Translations under genes and position numbers: made by a program | From: Candidatus Minthomonas equi | Lineage (GTDB): Bacteria; Bacteroidota; Bacteroidia; Bacteroidales; UBA932 | Direction of reading: 5' to 3' | DNA length: 7,057 nucleotides | Assembly (NCBI GenBank): GCA_018064575.1 | Contig: JAGHUZ010000246.1 | Location: forward strand, 1 to 7,057 | The notes under the pieces: generated by a model | What the model saw: the letters and a program-made list of their open reading frames with translations, nothing else | Told to the model about the DNA's origin: nothing | Databases searched by the model: none | In this document: positions 1-4,866 of the stretch, piece by piece | How positions within the stretch are numbered: the first letter of the stretch is position 1 | How the letters are laid out: each line of letters opens with the position of its first letter

Positions 1-2
1 TC

Positions 3-473
3 AAGAGACTTATAGAGGAATGTAATCTTACGCAGGAACAGATGGCGGACAGGGTGGGGAAGAAACGTACAAGTGTCACCAATTTTCTGCGTCTTCTCAA
101 ACTGCCTGCATCAGTCCAGTCATCTCTTCGGGAGGGCTTGATTTCTATGGGACACGCCAAGTGTCTTCTTTCCCTTGAAAAAGAGTCCGATATGGAACAT
201 TTTTCAGAAATGGCGATAAAGAAGGAATGGTCTGTGCACAAATTGGAAGACAAAATCAAAGCTTTTCTGCTATCCCGAAATGAAGATAATAAACCCTCCG
301 GTGAAGAACCGGAACTCCCGGAATCGTATTACCGGCTTTTGGACAGAATAGGCAAGTTTTTCAACAATAACGTGACGGTTAAGCGCGATGCCAAAGGGTG
401 CGGGCGCATTACTGTTTCATTTGACAATGACGCTCAAGTGGAAGAATTTCTCAAGGTGATGGAGAATGCGTAA
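3..473 (+). CDS. parB: ParB family chromosome-partitioning protein, 3' part (start outside window)
   Basis: This is the C-terminal 156 residues of a ParB/Spo0J protein. The reading frame is open to the left edge, so the ATG at 42 is internal and not the start. ParB proteins bind centromere-like parS sites and work with the ATPase ParA in chromosome segregation. Visible here is the helix-turn-helix region (LTQEQMADRVGKKRTSVTN, roughly bases 27-83), followed by the LRLLKLP segment and helices containing GLISMGHAKCLL, typical of the central DNA-binding domain. A charged linker (SRNEDNKPSGEEPELPES) leads to the C-terminal dimerisation region, with an RLLDRIGKFF helix, a GRITVSF strand and a final EEFLKVM helix. 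The N-terminal CTP-binding domain lies outside the window; family members usually have about 290-300 residues, so nearly half is missing. The stop overlaps the start of the next gene by 8 bases, which suggests translational coupling. The family call is secure. Confidence 0.93.
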   Translation, partial: KRLIEECNLTQEQMADRVGKKRTSVTNFLRLLKLPASVQSSLREGLISMGHAKCLLSLEKESDMEHFSEMAIKKEWSVHKLEDKIKAFLLSRNEDNKPSGEEPELPESYYRLLDRIGKFFNNNVTVKRDAKGCGRITVSFDNDAQVEEFLKVMENA

Positions 474-1425
474 ACTGGCTGTCTTCATATTGTCCCTGTG
501 TCTGGTCTCCATAAATTCTTATGGACAGTTCAGGGATTTCAACAATATGGCGGGTGGAGGTTTAATGGGAAACGGTGGCGGAATGTTCGGAACTTCTCAG
601 CCGGACGGTTCATCAAGTCCGAATGATACGGTGTCAAGAAAGCCGGACCCGAACCAGTTTACGATGAAAAAGTATTTCAGTTCACTCGCTCACAAGGATT
701 CTGTCGGTGTGGGTTGGACCTGGGCTTTTTCAATGATTCTTCCCGGTACTGCACAAATTTATAACGGTGATTATAAGAAACTTCCCATATTCTATGGGGG
801 TATGGCAGCCGGTATAGGAGTCGGTGCCTATTTCAATTACAGGCACAATATGTACAATGAAAATTCCGATAAAATCGCCAGTGTGGCTGGTTTTGCCACG
901 GCCGGGGCTTTTTATCTGGCATCAGTTCTGGATGGTGTGATATCTTACAAGACCACCAGAAAAATACATCCGGGCAAGGCCTCTATTTATTCCGCCCTTC
1001 TTCCCGGTGCCGGACAGGCATATCTCGGAGACTGGTGGAGAATACCGATATATTATGCCGGACTGGCTGTGGCTGGATATTGCTGGTATTATAACGACTT
1101 GCAGTTCAATAGGTTCCGTGCGATGTACCTGGAAGCCATCGATCCCAATGGAAATTACACCGGTTCTTATTCAACGGATAATCTGAAGTTTTATCGTGAC
1201 CAAGCACGAAGACTCAGAAATTATTCAATCATAGCCACTTTCGCCATCTATATCCTTCAGATAATCGATGCCAACGTGTTCGCTACCCTGAGTGATTTCG
1301 ATATAAACGATGACCTGACGATGAATCTTTCACCGGCAGTCATCACTCCCATACAACCATATAACGGTGCTTCTTATGCTACAGCAAGTCCGGCATACGG
1401 ATTATCGTTAAATTTATCATTCTGA
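466..1425 (+). CDS. DUF5683 domain membrane protein with a duplicated LPG-x2-Q-x-Y unit
   Basis: This 319-residue exported or membrane protein of unknown function belongs to the Bacteroidota DUF5683 family. Residues 1-20 are a signal peptide (MRKLAVFILSLCLVSINSYG), with likely cleavage before Q21. Next comes a Gly/Met-rich, disordered-looking stretch (28-43) and a Ser/Pro/Asp linker. The canonical DUF5683 core is at about 176-290: ALLPGAGQAYLGDWW, a hydrophobic segment, a polar loop with the KFYRDQARRLRNYS motif, a second hydrophobic helix ending in IIDANV, and FDINDDLTMNLSP. A shorter, similar unit precedes it at 89-166, starting SMILPGTAQIYNGDY. The last residue is phenylalanine, after alternating hydrophobics (YGLSLNLSF). 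The ATG at 466 lies inside the end of parB and is supported by the signal peptide directly after it. The next gene starts 6 bases downstream, so all three genes are probably co-transcribed. Function is unknown; the company of parB and a murein hydrolase hints at envelope or cell-cycle work, which is inference. Confidence 0.88.
   Translation: MRKLAVFILSLCLVSINSYGQFRDFNNMAGGGLMGNGGGMFGTSQPDGSSSPNDTVSRKPDPNQFTMKKYFSSLAHKDSVGVGWTWAFSMILPGTAQIYNGDYKKLPIFYGGMAAGIGVGAYFNYRHNMYNENSDKIASVAGFATAGAFYLASVLDGVISYKTTRKIHPGKASIYSALLPGAGQAYLGDWWRIPIYYAGLAVAGYCWYYNDLQFNRFRAMYLEAIDPNGNYTGSYSTDNLKFYRDQARRLRNYSIIATFAIYILQIIDANVFATLSDFDINDDLTMNLSPAVITPIQPYNGASYATASPAYGLSLNLSF
730..1302 (+). repeat. Degenerate tandem duplication within the DUF5683 protein
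   Basis: Residues 89-166 (bases 730-963) and 176-279 (bases 991-1302) share one layout: an LPG-x2-Q-x-Y motif with GD four to five residues later, a P-I-x-Y hydrophobic segment, a polar loop, then a hydrophobic helix ending in Asp. Aligning residues 89-116 with 176-203 without gaps gives 13 identities in 28 (S, L, P, G, Q, Y, G, D, P, I, Y, G, A). The second hydrophobic helices also match in pattern (FYLASVLDGV against IYILQIIDANV). The second unit is longer, because its loop carries the family-typical YRDQARR segment that the first lacks. This is a protein-level repeat; the DNA copies have diverged, which implies an old duplication. Confidence 0.7.
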
Positions 1426-1431
1426 CTTATT

Positions 1432-3066
1432 ATGAAACGTATCTCTTTGTTATTACTTCTCTCATTTGTGTCACTTATTGCAGCCAACGGACAACATTTC
1501 AAAAGCAAAAAAGCCCTGGCGAAGGAGATAGATTCCCTCAAGACGGTCATCAGCCATATGCAGGCTGAAAAGGAACAGATTTCATACGAGCTTGAAGAAA
1601 TGAAGACAGCTTATACAAACCTTATGAGCGCTGATGAAGAGAAAAGGCAGTTCGAAGTTCCTGAAGGGGAGTTCTACGAGGCTGCATTCGATGATGCCGG
1701 AAGATATGATAGGGATACCCTTTTGGCTTTGTATTACAAGCAGAGGGATTTGGTCAATACCATTATTGACGATACTGATTTCGATTCCATCATTCTGGCT
1801 TCCGATACTCCGGACTCTATATATATTGAGAGGCTTCGCAGGATGAATTCGTTTATAAAAATTCCGTATAATGAAATAGTCAGAAACTATCTTGTAGCTT
1901 ATACCCAGAAACACAAGACCAAGATGGAATCGGTTCTCGGACTGGCCGCTTATTATATGCCGATTTTCGAAGAAGTGTTCGACAGGTATCATCTGCCTTT
2001 GGAACTCAAGACTATGGCGATAATAGAATCCGCTCTTAATCCCACTGCCGTTTCAAGGGCGGGAGCCAAAGGAATGTGGCAGTTTATGCTCCGGACGGGA
2101 AAGCGTTACGGTCTGGAAGTGACGACTTATGTGGATGAACGTCTGGATGTGGAAAAGGCAGCTGATGCGGCGGCCAAGTATCTCAGGGATTCTTATTTGA
2201 TTTTTGGGGATTGGTCTCTGGCCATAGCCTCATATAACTGTGGTGCCGGGAATGTAAACAAGGCTATCAAGCGTTCCGGTGGAGGAACGGACTTCTGGGA
2301 TGTTTACAGATATCTGCCTAAGGAAACCAGGGGATATGTCCCTTCATTCGTGGCGGCTCTTTATATGCTGTCATATTATAAGGAGCATAATATGAATCCT
2401 GTACCGGCTCCTCTGCCAGCCGTGCTCGATACGCTGAACATAGACCAGATGCTTCATTTCGAACAGGTGACTCACTTCGTCGGAATTCCCAATGATGAAT
2501 TGAAATACCATAATCCTCAATACGTACAGGATATCATTCCAGGAAGTTCTTCCAAGTCATATATTCTTCGCCTTCCCGTTTCATATACTCCACGTTTTAT
2601 GGAATACAGCGACAGTATTTACACTTGGAATGATTCCGTGTATTTCAATGTCACGGCGGTTAAAAATATTTCTGCGGCATCAAGCAGCAAGGCGGCTGAA
2701 ATAGTTCACAAGGTCAAGTCAGGAGAGACATTGACTCATATCGCGAAGAAATATGGGGTCAGAGTTTCCGATTTGCAACGCTGGAACGGTGTCAAGAGCA
2801 ATCTGAAGATAGGGCAGAGAATAGTCGTATATCCCAATGGCAAACCTTCCGGTGGCTCATCCTCTTCTGTATCTTCGTCATCTTCGGTTGGGACATCTTC
2901 TTCTGGAGGATATGTTACATACAAGGTAAAGAAGGGTGACAGTCTTTCGGTTATCGCTTCGAAGTTCAGCGGTGTCTCGGTTCAGAGCCTGATGAGACTT
3001 AATGGCCTTAGCAGCAAGTCCAGGATATATCCCGGTATGACCCTTAAGATAAAAAAGAAGCAGTAA
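1432..3066 (+). CDS. mltD: MltD-like membrane-associated lytic murein transglycosylase with two LysM domains
   Basis: This 544-residue exported enzyme is predicted to cleave the glycan strands of peptidoglycan by a lytic transglycosylase mechanism in the periplasm. Residues 1-20 form a signal peptide ending AANG, with Q21 next; there is no lipobox cysteine. Residues 26-72 are charged with heptad-like spacing, a probable coiled coil. The SLT domain spans about 165-320. The expected catalytic glutamate is E199 in AIIESALNPTAVSRAGAKG, followed by MWQFM (215-219), ASYNCGAGNVNKAI (266-279) and ETRGYVPSFVAAL (298-310), all diagnostic of the MltD subgroup. LysM1 is at about 424-467 (HKVKSGETLTHIAKKYGV) and LysM2 at about 495-541 (YKVKKGDSLSVIASKF). 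They are separated by a Ser/Gly-rich linker (471-493). LysM domains bind N-acetylglucosamine-containing glycan. The ATG lies 6 bases after the upstream stop, and no Shine-Dalgarno sequence is visible. The final codons carry an antisense terminator. All key residues are present. Confidence 0.93.
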   Translation: MKRISLLLLLSFVSLIAANGQHFKSKKALAKEIDSLKTVISHMQAEKEQISYELEEMKTAYTNLMSADEEKRQFEVPEGEFYEAAFDDAGRYDRDTLLALYYKQRDLVNTIIDDTDFDSIILASDTPDSIYIERLRRMNSFIKIPYNEIVRNYLVAYTQKHKTKMESVLGLAAYYMPIFEEVFDRYHLPLELKTMAIIESALNPTAVSRAGAKGMWQFMLRTGKRYGLEVTTYVDERLDVEKAADAAAKYLRDSYLIFGDWSLAIASYNCGAGNVNKAIKRSGGGTDFWDVYRYLPKETRGYVPSFVAALYMLSYYKEHNMNPVPAPLPAVLDTLNIDQMLHFEQVTHFVGIPNDELKYHNPQYVQDIIPGSSSKSYILRLPVSYTPRFMEYSDSIYTWNDSVYFNVTAVKNISAASSSKAAEIVHKVKSGETLTHIAKKYGVRVSDLQRWNGVKSNLKIGQRIVVYPNGKPSGGSSSSVSSSSSVGTSSSGGYVTYKVKKGDSLSVIASKFSGVSVQSLMRLNGLSSKSRIYPGMTLKIKKKQ

Positions 3067-3085
3067 GGGAATAATCCTTACTGCT
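3050..3085 (-). terminator. Intrinsic terminator of the hpt-adk transcript, partly inside the mltD 3' end
   Basis: Read on the - strand, AGCAGTAAGG (3085 to 3076) pairs perfectly over 10 bp with CCTTACTGCT (3068 to 3059) across a 7-base loop. The tail TTCTTTTTTA follows directly (3058 to 3050 region). The T-run is the complement of the Ile-Lys-Lys-Lys-Gln codons that end mltD. The hairpin starts about 32 bases beyond the adk stop. On the + strand the same hairpin is followed by CCTTAAAGAG, with no T-run, so it should work mainly for the adk side. Confidence 0.82.
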
Positions 3086-3117
3086 CCTTAAAGAGTATAG
3101 GTCGGTACCGTACCTGT

Positions 3118-3684
3118 TTACATTATCGCTTTGAGACGGGCATAGACCTCTTCGATGGTCCCGGTTCCGTTGGCTTCGTGATATTTTCCGCACTCTTTGT
3201 AGTACTGAATCAGTGGTTCTGTCTGCGAGTGGTAGGTGTCGATTCTGTTGGTGATGGTCTCATCGGAAGCATCATCGGCACGCCCTTCGATGGCAGCGCG
3301 ATGTTTGATGCGTTCCCTTATCATTTCATCGCTTATCATAATTGAGATGACAGCGGTTACGGATTCTCCCCGGCCGGCGAGAATGTCATCAAGGTCCTTG
3401 GCCTGGGAAATGTTTCTTGGAAATCCATCCAGAAGGAATCCGTCATATCCTTTCACCGTTTCGAAAGCTGACTTTATCATTCCTTCCACTACGGTATCCG
3501 GAACAAGTCTGCCTGCGGCGATAAGTTCTTTCGCCTGTATGCCGAGCTCGGTTCCGGCTGCGATTTCAGCGCGGAGGAGTTCTCCGGTTGAGATGTGCTT
3601 GAGATTATAATCCTTGGCAAGCGTTCCTGCCTGCGTTCCTTTTCCGGCTCCTGGAGGGCCGAACAAAATGTAGTATTTAGTCAT
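3118..3684 (-). CDS. adk: Adenylate kinase (short-LID type)
   Basis: The product is 188 residues from the ATG at 3684. Adenylate kinase catalyses ATP + AMP to 2 ADP in the cytoplasm. The Walker A loop is GPPGAGKGT at 9-17. The AMP-binding segment ISTGELLR at 31-38 and the DGFPRN motif at 86-91 are intact. The LID region around 128-150 has the conserved arginines (RAAIEGRADD, then NRIDTYH). It is the short form, without the inserted domain and zinc-binding cysteines seen in long bacterial enzymes. The frame stays open upstream to an ATG at 3714, but the 3684 start puts the first strand (YYILFGPPG) at the usual distance from the N terminus. It lies 20 bases downstream of hpt on the same strand, so the two probably form an operon. 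An ATG at 3708 overlaps the hpt stop as ATGA and would add an unconserved ISFITST-type leader; I regard that start as less likely. Confidence 0.95.
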   Translation of the reverse strand: MTKYYILFGPPGAGKGTQAGTLAKDYNLKHISTGELLRAEIAAGTELGIQAKELIAAGRLVPDTVVEGMIKSAFETVKGYDGFLLDGFPRNISQAKDLDDILAGRGESVTAVISIMISDEMIRERIKHRAAIEGRADDASDETITNRIDTYHSQTEPLIQYYKECGKYHEANGTGTIEEVYARLKAIM

Positions 3685-3704
3685 AGTTGAGGTTATGAAT
3701 GAAA

Positions 3705-4280
3705 TCATTTCCAATTTCCATCTTCTCCGTTGTAGTCAGGGTCCACTACCCAGATGTCCTGAAGTTCACGTCCGAGCTGGTCGTAATCAAGCCCGTAGCC
3801 GACGATGAATTCATTTCCGATGTCCATCGCCTTGTATTCTATCTTCAAGGTGTCGGCGAATCTGAAAGCACCAGGCTTGAAGAACAGGCACGCAATCGTT
3901 ACGGAAGCGGCACCCTCTTCTATGAGCTTTGTCTTCAGATTTTTCATAGTGATTCCGGAATCAACGATATCCTCCACGATTATGATATGGCGTCCTTTTA
4001 CACTGCGATCCAGACCTATGACCTCGGTCACGTTTCCTGAAGTGCTGGTCCCTGTGTACGAACTGACCTTGATGAATGCCATCTCGCACTTGAAATCAGT
4101 GTAGCGCAGAAGTCCGGATGCGAACATAAAGGCGCCGTTCAATGTCACGAGAACCATCGGAGTGTCCACTGATCTGTAATCATCGTTGAGCTGGTCTGCT
4201 ACTTTCTTGACAGACAATTCGATAACTTGACTCTGGATGTAAGGTTTGAAAAATTTGTCGTGAAGTTTGATGTGTTCCAT
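3705..4280 (-). CDS. hpt: Hypoxanthine (guanine) phosphoribosyltransferase
   Basis: This 191-residue type I phosphoribosyltransferase salvages hypoxanthine and/or guanine with PRPP to give IMP or GMP in the cytoplasm. Family features in order are LVTLNGAFMFASGLLR (about 44-59), the flexible catalytic loop with SSYTGTSTSG (73-82), the PRPP-binding motif IIIVEDIVDSGIT (99-111, with the acidic pair E103-D104), the base-contacting lysine region FFKPGAF (133-139), and FIVGYGLDYDQLGRELQDIW near the end. The start is set at 4280 (MEHIKLHDKFF). The open frame extends to 4334, but that would overlap purE, cross the predicted promoter and add an unconserved hydrophobic leader. The C terminus carries a short acidic tail (DPDYNGEDGNWK) a little longer than I expect for the Bacteroidetes family. 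It is divergent from purE across 47 bases and upstream of adk in the same direction. Base preference between hypoxanthine and guanine cannot be settled by reading. Confidence 0.93.
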   Translation of the reverse strand: MEHIKLHDKFFKPYIQSQVIELSVKKVADQLNDDYRSVDTPMVLVTLNGAFMFASGLLRYTDFKCEMAFIKVSSYTGTSTSGNVTEVIGLDRSVKGRHIIIVEDIVDSGITMKNLKTKLIEEGAASVTIACLFFKPGAFRFADTLKIEYKAMDIGNEFIVGYGLDYDQLGRELQDIWVVDPDYNGEDGNWK

Positions 4281-4299
4281 AGTTTTTGTGTTAACTTTG
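4266..4299 (+). promoter_or_regulatory. Predicted promoter for purE (TTTG / TAACTTTG)
   Basis: TAACTTTG at 4292-4299 matches the Bacteroidetes -7 consensus TAnnTTTG exactly. A TTTG at 4266-4269 could be the -33 element, but the 22-base spacer is somewhat long. Initiation would fall near 4306, leaving a leader of about 20 bases before the purE ATG. The upstream half overlaps the first codons of hpt. Confidence 0.5.
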
Positions 4300-4304
4300 A
4301 TGCA

Positions 4305-4312
4305 CAAAATTA
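4305..4312 (-). promoter_or_regulatory. Predicted -7 promoter element for hpt-adk
   Basis: The - strand reads TAATTTTG from 4312 to 4305, an exact match to the Bacteroidetes -7 consensus TAnnTTTG. It would start transcription near 4298, giving a leader of about 17 bases before the hpt ATG at 4280. I see no convincing -33 TTTG at the expected distance upstream, which falls inside the purE 5' end, so the call rests on the -7 box and its position. Confidence 0.5.
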
Positions 4313-4327
4313 AAAAATAATACGGAT

Positions 4328-4840
4328 ATGACACCTTTGGTTTCGATAATAATGGGGAGTACTTCGGATATGCCTGTGATGAAGGCCGCTGCCGAATTCC
4401 TGGATTCGATGGAAATACCTTTTGAAATTAATGCACTTTCAGCACACCGTGTTCCGGTGCAGGTTATGGAATTCGCTACTGCCGCTCAGGAACGTGGAAT
4501 CAAGGTCATCATAGCGGGAGCTGGTGGAGCGGCACATCTTCCCGGAGTAATAGCTGCATACACTCCTGTACCTGTTATCGGTGTCCCTGTCAAGTCTTCC
4601 AATTCTATGGACGGATGGGACTCCGTACTTTCCATTCTCCAGATGCCTTCCGGTATTCCTGTGGCGACGATGGCACTTGACGGTGCTAAAAATGCTGCGA
4701 TTTTCGCGGCGCAGATAATAGCCGCAGGCGATTCCACAATGATGGAAAAAATAAAGTCTTTCAAGAAGGAACTGGCCTCGAAGATAGACAAGGCCAACCG
4801 GGAACTCAAGGAAATCAAGTTCAAATTCAAGACGAATTGA
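4328..4840 (+). CDS. purE: 5-(carboxyamino)imidazole ribonucleotide mutase (PurE)
   Basis: This 170-residue cytoplasmic enzyme of de novo purine synthesis converts N5-CAIR to CAIR, if it is a class I enzyme as the sequence suggests. The N-terminal phosphate-binding motif is MGSTSDMPVM (9-18). SAHRVP (38-43) holds the catalytic histidine H40, followed by IIAGAGGAAHLPGV (61-74), the VPVIGVPVKSS strand-loop (81-91), and MPSGIPVATMALDGAKNAA (106-124) near the active site. Length and motifs fit bacterial class I PurE. The C terminus is a lysine-rich helical tail (about 140-170). The class I pathway needs PurK to make N5-CAIR, and no purK is visible in this window. A class II (CO2-using) role cannot be strictly excluded by eye. 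No Shine-Dalgarno sequence precedes the ATG. The gene is divergent from hpt and lies 26 bases upstream of the HHH-barrel gene in the same direction. Confidence 0.95.
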   Translation: MTPLVSIIMGSTSDMPVMKAAAEFLDSMEIPFEINALSAHRVPVQVMEFATAAQERGIKVIIAGAGGAAHLPGVIAAYTPVPVIGVPVKSSNSMDGWDSVLSILQMPSGIPVATMALDGAKNAAIFAAQIIAAGDSTMMEKIKSFKKELASKIDKANRELKEIKFKFKTN

Positions 4841-4866
4841 TATGAATTGAAACAAATGACATAAGT

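Noticed and set aside
2836..2912. TCTTC-rich stretch in mltD as a possible phase-variable repeat
   Set aside because: The units are irregular and interrupted. It reads as a normal Ser/Gly linker with mixed serine codons, not as a uniform tandem repeat prone to slippage.
2736..2924. - strand frame rich in Glu/Asp/Pro opposite the end of mltD
   Set aside because: Its acidic composition is just the antisense of the serine-rich linker between the two LysM domains.
3099..3115. Small palindrome around CGGTACCG between mltD and adk
   Set aside because: It is short and imperfect, with a one-base bulge and no T-run on either strand. The neighbouring 10-bp hairpin explains termination better.
3236..4104. 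+ strand open frames opposite adk and hpt
   Set aside because: They are antisense to well-supported enzymes, serine/methionine-rich and without domain signatures or promoter evidence.
4281..4334. Upstream extension of hpt to an ATG at 4334
   Set aside because: It would overlap purE, translate through the predicted promoter and add an unconserved leader. The start at 4280 fits the family.
4820..4850. AT-rich imperfect inverted repeat and repeated GAATTGA (4834-4840, 4844-4850) around the purE stop
   Set aside because: The stem needs a bulge, has almost no G-C pairs and is not followed by a T-run, so I do not call it a terminator.
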